Assembly (NCBI GenBank): GCA_002337215.1
Contig: DDFO01000027.1
Location: 11,323 to 44,317, forward strand
From: Phycisphaerales bacterium UBA1926
GTDB taxonomy: Bacteria > Planctomycetota > Phycisphaerae > Phycisphaerales > UBA1924
Direction of reading: 5' to 3'
Length of the DNA: 32,995 nt
Numbering within the stretch: position 1 is the stretch's first letter; each line of letters opens with the position of its first letter. The position numbers and the translations under genes were made by a program. Shown piece by piece: positions 1-6,208 of the stretch. Under the pieces are notes generated by a model that saw nothing but the letters and a program-made list of their open reading frames with translations, made no database searches and was not told the DNA's origin.

Positions 1-53
1 CCGCTCGGCTTGTGCAGGGAGTACTTCGGGATGGAGGGGTTTGAACGCGGCAT
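1..53 (-). CDS. Probable tyrosine-type recombinase/integrase, N-terminal fragment (runs off left edge)
   Basis: Only the first 18 codons are in the window; the gene continues beyond base 1. The peptide is MPRSNPSIPKYSLHKPSG. It resembles, from memory, the start of planctomycete phage-integrase family proteins, which open with a basic PxYxxHxxSGQA-like segment before the SAM-like DNA-binding domain. A GAGG Shine-Dalgarno lies about 7 nt before the ATG. The gene reads away from the 3' end of the adjacent tRNA-Gly, the usual geometry of an integrase at the edge of an island integrated in a tRNA gene. The catalytic domain is not visible, so the identity rests on a short N-terminus plus context and stays tentative. 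Confidence 0.45.
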   Translation of the reverse strand, partial: MPRSNPSIPKYSLHKPS

Positions 54-74
54 CGTGCGTACCTCGCGGCCTTG

Positions 75-90
75 GGTGGTAATTACCACC
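75..90. promoter_or_regulatory. Perfect 16-bp palindrome between tRNA-Gly and the putative integrase
   Basis: GGTGGTAATTACCACC is fully self-complementary. Flanking CCTTGG (70-75) and CCAAGG (93-98) extend the symmetry imperfectly. It sits about 21 bp upstream of the putative integrase start. It could be an operator for that gene or a recombinase/excisionase arm site; no U-tract follows on either strand, so a terminator is less likely. Confidence 0.4.
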
Positions 91-113
91 GTCCAAGGGC
101 TCTCGGGGCCGCT

Positions 114-130
114 CTGCCCGACACGGGCAG
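114..130 (-). terminator. Hairpin downstream of tRNA-Gly (weak terminator candidate)
   Basis: CTGCCC and GGGCAG form a perfect 6-bp stem around a 5-nt loop, 37 nt past the 3' end of the minus-strand tRNA. No T-run follows, so termination is uncertain; it may simply be a structured element of the island junction. Confidence 0.25.
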
Positions 131-167
131 GTACGCGAAGTGCTGCGTTCGGCTGAAGTTATCTGAA

Positions 168-239
168 AGCGGGTGATCGGGATCGAACCGACGACATTCA
201 GCTTGGGAAGCTGACGTTCTACCACTGAACTACACCCGC
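168..239 (-). tRNA. tRNA-Gly (anticodon CCC)
   Basis: The reverse complement folds as a complete 72-nt cloverleaf. The acceptor GCGGGTG pairs with CACCCGC, the D arm is GTTC/GAAC, and the anticodon stem TCAGC/GCTGA encloses the loop TTCCCAA, giving anticodon CCC. The T arm has loop TTCGATC on a GTCGG/CCGAT stem with one G-T wobble. It closely resembles Escherichia coli glyU. The discriminator is T and CCA is not encoded. A TACAAT -10 element lies about 55 bp upstream. The 3' end faces a putative integrase gene, so this tRNA may serve as an attachment site. Confidence 0.96.
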
Positions 240-294
240 GTCGCCGCTGAACAGTCGCGGCAGTTCGCGTGACCGGAGCGGATCCAGTCGGCCC

Positions 295-322
295 ATTGTA
301 CACCCGGTCGTCCCCGCGTCCA
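295..322 (-). promoter_or_regulatory. Promoter for tRNA-Gly
   Basis: On the minus strand TGGACG (317-322, 4 of 6 matches to TTGACA) is followed after 16 bp by TACAAT (295-300, 5 of 6 matches to TATAAT). Transcription would start near 288 and give a leader of about 50 nt before the mature tRNA. Confidence 0.55.
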
Positions 323-465
323 CAGGGCCCGACTGCCGACGGAGCGAGAATCTCGGGCCGCAGTTCACCGCGATCCACTCGCGAAAACGGCCGGCCCGTG
401 CCCATCCATGCCGCGTCGCCGAATTTCCCAAGCGGGCCTAGCCGATCCCGGTCCGGTTCCACCGA

Positions 466-1743
466 TCAGCGGAGCGCCTGGACAAACGAAGCAAACCGAT
501 CCATCCCCGCTTCGATTTGCTGCTCGGAACATGCGAAACTGATCCGCACATGGTTCGCACCGCACCCGCCGAAGTCCTCACCGGGAACGAACGCGACATG
601 GGCTTCCTCGAGCAATGCTTCGCTCAGGTCCTGGGCCTTCTCGATCCGCCGACCGCCCGGCGAGGTCTTGCCGAACAGCCCGGACACGTCTGGGAAGACG
701 TAGAACGCCCCTGTGGGAGTGGGGCACGCCAACCCGTCGATCCCGTCGAGCCGGCTTTTTACAAGCTCCGCCCGCGCCGCGAAGGCCAGCCGCATCCGCT
801 CGACTTCGTCGGCGACCCCAGCATCGGTCAGTGCACACCGGATCGCCGGGTAGTTGAAGCTTGTGATGTTCGTCGTCATCTGTCCCTGCAGCTTGCCCAT
901 CCCCTTGATGAGCTCCGCACCAAACGGGCCGGGCATCGCCCCGTACCCGATCCGCCATCCCGTCATCGCGTACGCCTTGCTCATCCCATTGATCGTGAAC
1001 GTCCGCTCGGCGATCTCGGGAACGGACCCGATCGAGAAATGCTCGATCCCCCCGTACACGATCTTCTCGTAGATCTCGTCGGTCAGCACCACCAGGTCCG
1101 GCGCGACCGATTCGGCCTTCTCCGCGACCACCGCCGCGAGCGTCCGCAGTTCATCCGGTGTGTACATCGTGCCGCACGGATTGCTGGGCGAATTGATCAC
1201 GAGCAGCCGGCTCCGCGGTGTGATCGCGTCCGCCAACTGCTCGGGTGTGATTTTGAAATCGTCTTCGCCCCGGGTCGGCAATTCAGTGACAACACCCCCC
1301 GCAAGCTCGGCAATCGGCCGATAACTCACCCACGCAGGCACCGGCAGCAGCACTTCCCAAGGCTTCGAATCGGCTCCCCCGCCCGGTTCGGGCGGGTCGA
1401 GCAGGCACTGCATCACCGTGTAGAGCACATGCTTCCCGCCCGCTCCGATCGCGACATGCTCCCCGGTCAGCCCGGCGATCCCGTTCTCGCGTTCGAGTCT
1501 CTGCGCGATCACATTCCGGGTTTCTGGGTCGCCGAGCGTGGGGCAGTACTTGGTCTTCCCCTCGTCCAGGGCCCGCTTCGCCGCATCTTTCACTGCCTGC
1601 GGCGTATCAAAATCGGGCTCCCCGGCCGCGAAACCGAGCACATCGACCCCAGATGCACGCATCGCCTTCGCTCGGTTCGTGAACCCGACGGTGACCGAGG
1701 GCTTGAGCGAGGCGACACGACGGGAGATCTGGAGGTGTGGCAT
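466..1743 (-). CDS. Pyridoxal-phosphate class I aminotransferase (aspartate aminotransferase-like, AspB type)
   Basis: A 425-residue fold-type I PLP aminotransferase, probably an aspartate or broad-specificity transaminase moving the amino group to 2-oxoglutarate in the cytosol. The N-terminal substrate segment GFAAGEPDFDTP is near 37-48, the SPSNPCG motif with PLP-contacting Asn189 near 185-191, and TDEIYE with Asp222/Tyr225. The Schiff-base lysine is Lys256 in SKAYAMTGWRIGY, and NHVRISFA near the C-terminus carries the carboxylate-binding Arg. A short Gly/Pro-rich insertion (about 116-128) makes it slightly longer than the usual 390-400 residues. The start at 1743 is preceded by TAGGAT 6 nt upstream, which can be read as a -10 of a leaderless transcript or as a Shine-Dalgarno (AGGA). 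Substrate specificity cannot be fixed from sequence. Confidence 0.93.
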   Translation of the reverse strand: MPHLQISRRVASLKPSVTVGFTNRAKAMRASGVDVLGFAAGEPDFDTPQAVKDAAKRALDEGKTKYCPTLGDPETRNVIAQRLERENGIAGLTGEHVAIGAGGKHVLYTVMQCLLDPPEPGGGADSKPWEVLLPVPAWVSYRPIAELAGGVVTELPTRGEDDFKITPEQLADAITPRSRLLVINSPSNPCGTMYTPDELRTLAAVVAEKAESVAPDLVVLTDEIYEKIVYGGIEHFSIGSVPEIAERTFTINGMSKAYAMTGWRIGYGAMPGPFGAELIKGMGKLQGQMTTNITSFNYPAIRCALTDAGVADEVERMRLAFAARAELVKSRLDGIDGLACPTPTGAFYVFPDVSGLFGKTSPGGRRIEKAQDLSEALLEEAHVAFVPGEDFGGCGANHVRISFACSEQQIEAGMDRFASFVQALR

Positions 1744-1749
1744 GCCCCG

Positions 1750-1755
1750 ATCCTA
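1750..1755 (-). promoter_or_regulatory. -10-like TAGGAT before the aminotransferase
   Basis: TAGGAT lies 6 nt upstream of the ATG and matches TAnnnT. If used, the mRNA would be leaderless. The embedded AGGA could alternatively act as a ribosome-binding site. Confidence 0.4.
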
Positions 1756-1823
1756 CCGACTCCGCACCGCCCCGCGCCCGCCGATCCCTCCCATTTCGAG
1801 CCGACTTTCAGACCCCACGGGCC

Positions 1824-1829
1824 TAGTAT
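1824..1829 (+). promoter_or_regulatory. Candidate -10 (TAGTAT) for rpsO
   Basis: TAGTAT matches TATAAT at 4 of 6 positions inside the 209-bp divergent gap between the aminotransferase and rpsO. No clear -35 is seen. Use of it would give a leader of about 115 nt. Confidence 0.35.
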
Positions 1830-1863
1830 TGCCATCGCCGGAGATCCGGCTCGACGGCGCCCG

Positions 1864-1938
1864 CGCAGTCCCGATCGTCCGGGGCTGCGGCGACCGAGAC
1901 AACGCAAGACTTCCGCTGGGCTCTGCGCCCGGCCGAAG
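1864..1938 (+). promoter_or_regulatory. rpsO leader with two hairpins (candidate S15 autoregulatory site)
   Basis: Hairpin 1 (1864-1889) pairs CGCAGTCCCG with CGGGGCTGCG around a 6-nt loop. Hairpin 2 (1910-1938) pairs CTTC/GAAG and, after one C/C mismatch, GCTGGGC/GCCCGGC around TCTGC. It ends just before the Shine-Dalgarno GGAG (1944-1947). Ribosomal protein S15 is known to repress its own mRNA through leader structures containing a G-U/G-C step; hairpin 2 contains a U-G pair between G-C pairs. The regulatory role is inference. Confidence 0.45.
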
Positions 1939-1952
1939 CCTCTGGAGCAACC

Positions 1953-2222
1953 ATGCCCCTCCCCCCGGAAACAAAGTCCGAAGTCATCAAGAAGTTCGCC
2001 CGCGATGAGAAGGACACGGGTTCCCCCGAGGTCCAGATCGCGATCCTGACCGAACGCATCCAGCAGATCGCGACCCATCTGCGCGCCAACAAGCTCGACA
2101 AGCACAGCCGCCGCGGCCTCGTCATGATGGTCAGTCGACGCAACCGCCTCCTCCGTTACCTCAAGAGCAAGAACGAGGCGTCCTACCGCGAGACCATCAA
2201 GGCGCTCGGCCTCCGCAAGTAA
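1953..2222 (+). CDS. rpsO: 30S ribosomal protein S15
   Basis: 89 residues, the standard S15 length. S15 binds the 16S rRNA central-domain three-way junction early in 30S assembly and forms bridge B4. Visible family signatures are [16 protein letters not shown] (21-36), [16 protein letters not shown] (41-56) and the [10 protein letters not shown] rRNA-binding helix. GGAG at 1944-1947 is a well-placed Shine-Dalgarno. It is followed by a strong intrinsic terminator and then pnp, the same rpsO-pnp order found in many bacteria. The leader carries two hairpins that may mediate autoregulation. Confidence 0.98.
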   Translation: MPLPPETKSEVIKKFARDEKDTGSPEVQIAILTERIQQIATHLRANKLDKHSRRGLVMMVSRRNRLLRYLKSKNEASYRETIKALGLRK

Positions 2223-2236
2223 TCGCATCGCCAAGA

Positions 2237-2272
2237 CGCGGCCAGGGAAACCGGCCGCGTTTTCTTTGTTGT
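2237..2272 (+). terminator. Intrinsic terminator after rpsO
   Basis: ACGCGGCC (2237-2244) pairs with GGCCGCGT (2254-2261) around a 9-nt loop, followed by TTTTCTTTGTTG. Partial readthrough could supply pnp, as between rpsO and pnp in Escherichia coli. Confidence 0.9.
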
Positions 2273-2289
2273 CAACCCGGCCGCGTGCC

Positions 2290-2357
2290 GGAGCGGCAGT
2301 CGGCGCAGCGTCGTCGCAGACCGGGGTCTCCCCGTGTCTGCCGCCCGACGGCGCTCC
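2290..2357 (+). promoter_or_regulatory. Long hairpin in the pnp leader
   Basis: The core stem-loop 2316-2341 pairs GCAGAC/GTCTGC and CGGGG/CCCCG around a TCT loop with one bulged T. Outer helices CGTCG/CGACG (2309-2313/2346-2350) and GGAGCG/CGCTCC (2290-2295/2352-2357) extend it. In Escherichia coli a comparable leader hairpin is cut by RNase III and allows PNPase to repress its own mRNA. By analogy this may be an autoregulatory element. The remaining 2358-2506 shows no clear promoter. Confidence 0.5.
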
Positions 2358-2520
2358 GCCCTCTGCCTCCCGATCGCACGCGTCCGGACCGTTCCACGCA
2401 CCGCCGCCGTCCCACGCCCGCTGAGTTGGCAATCGGACGAGCGGCCCCCGCCGGCACGCCCAGAGAGGCATCACCGGCACGCGGAAGGTCCAAACCGACC
2501 ACCGCAGGAAGGCAGAATCC

Positions 2521-4713
2521 ATGAAACTCGAAAGCCCCACAGTCGTTGAGACCGAAATCGGCGGACGCACGCTCCGCATCGAGACCGGCAAGGTCGCCAA
2601 GCTCGCCAACGCCGCGGTGCTCGCCACCTACGGCGGTACCACGGTCCTCGCGACCGTCGTCCGCGCCGATCCCCGCCCCGGGCTCGACTTCTTCCCAATG
2701 CAGGTCGACTACCGCGAGAAGCTCAGCGCAGGCGGCAAGTTCCCGGGAGGCTTCCGCAAGCGTGAAGGCGCCCCGAACGAAAAAGAAGTCCTCACCATGC
2801 GGATGATCGACCGCCCGATCCGCCCCCTCTTCCCCGATGGCTTCATCGAAGAAGTCCAGATCCAGTGCTGGGTCATGAGCCACGACGGTGAGAACGACGC
2901 GGACGTCATCGCAGGCACCGCCGCCTCCGCCGCCCTCGCCCTCAGCGACTGCCCCTTCGAGGGCCCGCTCGCCACCGTCCGCGTCGGCCGGATCTTCGAC
3001 GAAGACGACAACATCACCCACGTGATCAACCCCACCGTCAGCCAGCTCGAGTTCAGCGATGTCGACCTGGTCCTCTCGGGCCACCGCGACGGCATGAACA
3101 TGATCGAGGTCGGCGCCGCCGAGATCCCAGAAGACGAGCTCATCGACTGCATCAAGTTCGGCGAGACCCACATCGCCAGCATCCTCGATCTGATCGAGGA
3201 ACTCGTCGGCAAGGCCGGCCAGGAGAAGCGTCTCGGCAACCTCGTCCTCGTCCCCGACGAGATCATGACCAAGTGCCGCGAGGTCTGCGAGGCCGACCTC
3301 ACCGAAGCCCGCCAGATCCCAGGCAAGGCCGATCGGAGCAAGCGAGTCGCCGAGATCAAGAAGGCCTTCCTCGACGGCAACTTCGACGTCAAGGCCGACG
3401 CCACCCCGGGTGTGCACCACGACAGCGAGAAGGCCCGCAAGCAGGCCTCCGAGGCGTTCCGCACCCTCGAGAAGAAGATCACCCGCAAGCTGATCGTCGA
3501 GAAGGGCCTCCGCGCCGACGGCCGCAAGGCCGACGAGATCCGCCCCCTCGAGATGCAGGTCGGAATCTTCGAGCGCACGCACGGCTCCGCCTTCTTCCAG
3601 CGCGGCGAGACCCAGTCGCTCGTCTCCACCACCCTCGGCACCGGTCGCGATGAGCAGATCGTCGACGGCCTCCTGCCCGAGTACTCCAAGAAGTTCACGC
3701 TCCACTACAACTTCCCGCCCTTCTGCGTGGGCGAGGCCGGCCGCATCATGGGCCCGGGCCGCCGCGAGATCGGCCACGGTGCTCTCGCCGAGCGGTCGCT
3801 CCTGGGCGTCCTCCCCAGCCCCGAGGACTTCCCCTACACCATCCGCCTCGTCAGCGATATCACCGAGTCCAACGGCTCGTCCTCCATGGCCTCCGTCTGC
3901 GGCGGCTGCCTCTCCCTGATGGACGCCGGCGTGCCCCTCGTCAACACCTGTGCCGGCATCTCCGTCGGCCGCTTCACCGATGAGAACGGCGAGAACGAGG
4001 TCTTCGTCACCGATATCCTGGGCGAAGAAGACTTCTTCGGCGATATGGACTTCAAGGTCTCCGGCACCGTCGACGGCATCACAGGCGTCCAGCTCGACCT
4101 CAAGGCCCGCGGCCTGTCGATCGAGCAGATGGTCGTCATCTTTGAGCAGGCCAAACAGGGCCGACTCGACATCATTAAGCAGATGGAAGCCGTCATCGCC
4201 GAGCCCCGCGAAGACATCTCCGTCTACGCCCCGCGTCTCATCACGCTCCACATCGCCCCCGACAAGATCGGCAAGCTCATCGGCCCGGGCGGCAAGACCA
4301 TCCGCGCCCTGCAGGACAAGTACGGCGTCGGCATCGACGTCGAAGACGACGGCACCGTCATCGTCAGCTGCTCGGACGGCATCAAGATCAAGGACGCCGA
4401 GGCCGAGATCTCCGCGATCTGCGAAGACATCAAGCCCGGCACTGTTTACAACGGCAAGGTTGTTTCGACCAAGGACTTCGGTGCCTTCATCGAGATCGCG
4501 CCGGGCACCGACGGCATGTGCCACATCTCCGAACTCGCCGACGGATATGTCGAGAAGGTCTCCGACGTCGTCAAAGTCGGTGATGAGGTGAAGGTCAAGG
4601 TCATCCTCGTCGATGATCAGGGCCGCATCAAGCTCAGCCGCAAGCAGGCGATGGAGACCGAAGTGAAGCCCGAGAAGGCCGAGGCCGAAGAAGAAGCCGG
4701 CGCGACCGCCTGA
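2521..4713 (+). CDS. pnp: Polyribonucleotide nucleotidyltransferase (PNPase)
   Basis: 730 residues, slightly longer than the usual about 700. It is the phosphorolytic 3'-5' exoribonuclease of mRNA decay and acts as a trimer. Domain order is complete: first RNase PH domain (about 10-145), helical linker, second RNase PH domain (about 330-545) with the acidic metal/catalytic segment DILGEEDFFGDMD (498-510), KH domain with GKLIGPGGKTI (about 584-594), S1 domain (about 641-706) with KDFGAFIEI and HISEL, then an acidic Glu/Ala tail that in other bacteria contacts degradosome partners. The start is supported by AGGAAGG at 2507-2513. It lies downstream of rpsO and has its own structured leader. Confidence 0.98.
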   Translation: MKLESPTVVETEIGGRTLRIETGKVAKLANAAVLATYGGTTVLATVVRADPRPGLDFFPMQVDYREKLSAGGKFPGGFRKREGAPNEKEVLTMRMIDRPIRPLFPDGFIEEVQIQCWVMSHDGENDADVIAGTAASAALALSDCPFEGPLATVRVGRIFDEDDNITHVINPTVSQLEFSDVDLVLSGHRDGMNMIEVGAAEIPEDELIDCIKFGETHIASILDLIEELVGKAGQEKRLGNLVLVPDEIMTKCREVCEADLTEARQIPGKADRSKRVAEIKKAFLDGNFDVKADATPGVHHDSEKARKQASEAFRTLEKKITRKLIVEKGLRADGRKADEIRPLEMQVGIFERTHGSAFFQRGETQSLVSTTLGTGRDEQIVDGLLPEYSKKFTLHYNFPPFCVGEAGRIMGPGRREIGHGALAERSLLGVLPSPEDFPYTIRLVSDITESNGSSSMASVCGGCLSLMDAGVPLVNTCAGISVGRFTDENGENEVFVTDILGEEDFFGDMDFKVSGTVDGITGVQLDLKARGLSIEQMVVIFEQAKQGRLDIIKQMEAVIAEPREDISVYAPRLITLHIAPDKIGKLIGPGGKTIRALQDKYGVGIDVEDDGTVIVSCSDGIKIKDAEAEISAICEDIKPGTVYNGKVVSTKDFGAFIEIAPGTDGMCHISELADGYVEKVSDVVKVGDEVKVKVILVDDQGRIKLSRKQAMETEVKPEKAEAEEEAGATA

Positions 4714-4796
4714 TCAGGTCCATCGATAGCCAATCACGGCCGATTTGATACAGGGATCCCATCCCGTTGAGAAGACGCCGTGTCCCTTGATTCCAG

Positions 4797-4845
4797 AACG
4801 GGCCGCCCCCGACCGTTGACACGGTTTGGGGCGGCCCGTTATATT
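4797..4845 (+). terminator. Intrinsic terminator after pnp
   Basis: AACGGGCCGCCCC (4797-4809) pairs perfectly over 13 bp with GGGGCGGCCCGTT (4828-4840). The loop itself contains ACCG/CGGT, and TTATATTTG follows. The U-tract is interrupted but the stem is very stable. The element also contains a promoter for the next gene. Confidence 0.8.
4816..4845 (+). promoter_or_regulatory. Near-consensus promoter embedded in the pnp terminator
   Basis: TTGACA (4816-4821, perfect -35) is in the terminator loop. After 18 bp comes TATATT (4840-4845, 5 of 6 matches) in the terminator tail. Transcription would start near 4852 and give the cold-shock gene a leader of about 139 nt. Confidence 0.65.
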
Positions 4846-4851
4846 TGAAGT

Positions 4852-4990
4852 TGCAATCTTCCGGGGATTCGCATGAGTTCGTCCGCTGCGTGGGCGTCGG
4901 ACCATCACGCCGGATCGAGAACCGCCCGCTTGATGGTCGGCCGCGTGCCTCAACGGGCGCGCTCTCGTTTGCAGGGAAAGCAGGTGCGCG
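4852..4990 (+). promoter_or_regulatory. Long 5' leader of the cold-shock-domain gene
   Basis: The predicted leader contains GACCATCA (4900-4907) complementary to TGATGGTC (4931-4938), an 8-bp stem enclosing a GC-rich segment that can fold further. Long structured leaders act as temperature-responsive elements in cspA-type mRNAs. The role here is inference. Confidence 0.4.
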
Positions 4991-5275
4991 ATGGATCCGA
5001 ACGAGGCCTTGAACATCACCGGCGCCGAGGGTGAGGTCAAATGGTTCGACCCGCGCAAAGGGTTCGGCTTCCTCGTCGGACCGGAAGGTCAGGATATCTT
5101 TGTCCACTTTACCGTCATCGAGGGCGACGGTTTCCGAGTCCTTCGTGACGGCGCGACCGTTGAGTACGATGCCGAGAACTCAGAGAAGGGATGGCGTGCC
5201 ACGCGAGTCATCCGCCCGGTTGAGACCGAAGTCGGCGAGTCACAAGCCAGCTACGCCCGCACCCCGCGCCGCTGA
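4991..5275 (+). CDS. Cold-shock-domain protein (CspA family)
   Basis: 94 residues. One cold-shock OB-fold domain spans about 13-77, starting GEVKWFDPRKGFGFLVG, with RNP1 (KGFGFL) and RNP2 (DIFVHF), the aromatic faces that bind single-stranded RNA/DNA. A short N-terminal extension and a basic 17-residue tail flank the domain. The likely role is an RNA chaperone in the cytosol. AGGTG at 4982-4986 is an acceptable Shine-Dalgarno for this ATG. It is transcribed from a near-consensus promoter with a long leader. Whether expression is cold-induced cannot be read from the sequence. Confidence 0.92.
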   Translation: MDPNEALNITGAEGEVKWFDPRKGFGFLVGPEGQDIFVHFTVIEGDGFRVLRDGATVEYDAENSEKGWRATRVIRPVETEVGESQASYARTPRR

Positions 5276-5326
5276 ACAGCGGAGCAATCCGCCCCTCGAT
5301 CGACCGAGCCCACGGTCTTCGGCGCA

Positions 5327-5332
5327 TAAAGT
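5327..5332 (+). promoter_or_regulatory. -10-like TAAAGT before the histidine kinase
   Basis: TAAAGT (overlapping CATAAA, 5325-5330) lies 6 nt before the ATG, and no Shine-Dalgarno is present, so the mRNA is probably leaderless. Confidence 0.4.
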
Positions 5333-5338
5333 CCGCCC

Positions 5339-6172
5339 ATGACTCCGGCCGCATTCGGCATTCTCATCGCGATCCTCACCACCGCCGCGGTCTTCGCGAT
5401 CATCTTCGCCGTGCGATCAGCCAACGCCCGCAGAGACGAACTCGCCAGCGCGAGAGCCCGTGTCTCAGAAGTCGCCGCGATGGCGGGCGGCCTGGCCCAT
5501 GAGATCAAGAACCCGCTCTCGACGATCGGCATGAACGCCCAACTGCTCGAGGAATCGATCGCAGACCTCAAGATCGACCCAAACGATCACGCCCGGATCT
5601 CGCGCCGCATCGGAACGCTCACCCGCGAGACCGAACGCCTCCGGGGCATCCTCGAAGACTTCCTTGACTACGCCGGCGAGATCTGCCTCCACCGCGAAAC
5701 CGTCGAGCTGACCCCGATCATCGAGGAACTCGCCGATTTCTTCCACCCCGAGGCGGACAAACGAGGCATCCGCCTGCGCACCGAGCCAGTATCAACCGCG
5801 CTCCGGGCATCGGTCGATACGCACCTGCTCAAGCAGAGCATCCTCAACCTGATGATCAACGCCGCACAATCCCTCGAAGGAAACGAGCCGGGCGCTCCGC
5901 GCGAACTCATCGTCCGCACCGATGTGGGCCCAGCCGCGTCGCCCCGGATCCACATCATCGATACCGGCAGCGGGATGACTGACGAGCAGATCGCCCGGGC
6001 CTTCGAGCCCTATTTCACAACCAAAGCCGGAGGCACCGGGCTCGGCCTCCCGACGACACGCCGCATCATCGAAGCGCACGGCGGCACCCTCACCCTCGAC
6101 ACCGCGCCGGGCCGGGGCACCGCCTTCACCATCACGCTCCCCAAGCCCGGGCCGAGCGAATCAGAAGACTGA
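5339..6172 (+). CDS. Membrane-anchored sensor histidine kinase, NtrB-like, orphan
   Basis: 277 residues. One transmembrane helix (about 5-25) is followed by a short coiled linker, so there is almost no periplasmic sensor. The HisKA H-box has phospho-acceptor His54 in GLAHEIKNPL. The HATPase_c domain shows the N-box (LNLMINAAQ, 169-177), G1 (DTGSGM, 208-213), F-box (FEPYFTTK) and G2 (GGTGLGL, 231-237). The motifs are like NtrB/AtoS-type kinases that signal to sigma-54 activators. No response regulator is in the window, so the partner is unknown. The start has no Shine-Dalgarno and a -10-like TAAAGT just upstream. Confidence 0.92.
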   Translation: MTPAAFGILIAILTTAAVFAIIFAVRSANARRDELASARARVSEVAAMAGGLAHEIKNPLSTIGMNAQLLEESIADLKIDPNDHARISRRIGTLTRETERLRGILEDFLDYAGEICLHRETVELTPIIEELADFFHPEADKRGIRLRTEPVSTALRASVDTHLLKQSILNLMINAAQSLEGNEPGAPRELIVRTDVGPAASPRIHIIDTGSGMTDEQIARAFEPYFTTKAGGTGLGLPTTRRIIEAHGGTLTLDTAPGRGTAFTITLPKPGPSESED

Positions 6173-6175
6173 CAC

Positions 6176-6207
6176 CCGACGCGGCCGGCTCAGAACCCCG
6201 CCGTCGG
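6176..6207. terminator. Possible bidirectional terminator between convergent genes
   Basis: CCGACG (6176-6181) pairs with CGTCGG (6202-6207) with partial internal GC pairing, in the 36-bp gap between the convergent histidine kinase and TPR-YggX genes. There is no T-run, so support is weak. Confidence 0.25.
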
Positions 6208-6208
6208 T

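Noticed and set aside
1..156. Plus-strand frame open from the window edge to a TGA at 154-156
   Set aside because: No recognisable protein, and it would run through the 16-bp palindrome and the hairpin towards the tRNA; the minus-strand integrase-like start with a ribosome-binding site explains the region better.
517..2049. Plus-strand open frame across the aminotransferase and rpsO
   Set aside because: Arg/Pro/His-rich shadow of the minus-strand aminotransferase that overlaps rpsO in another frame.
2272..4524. Long open frame (750 codons) antisense to pnp
   Set aside because: It is a low-complexity Asp/Glu/Gly/Leu-rich frame created by the C-ending codons of pnp on the other strand; no family features, and pnp is unambiguous.
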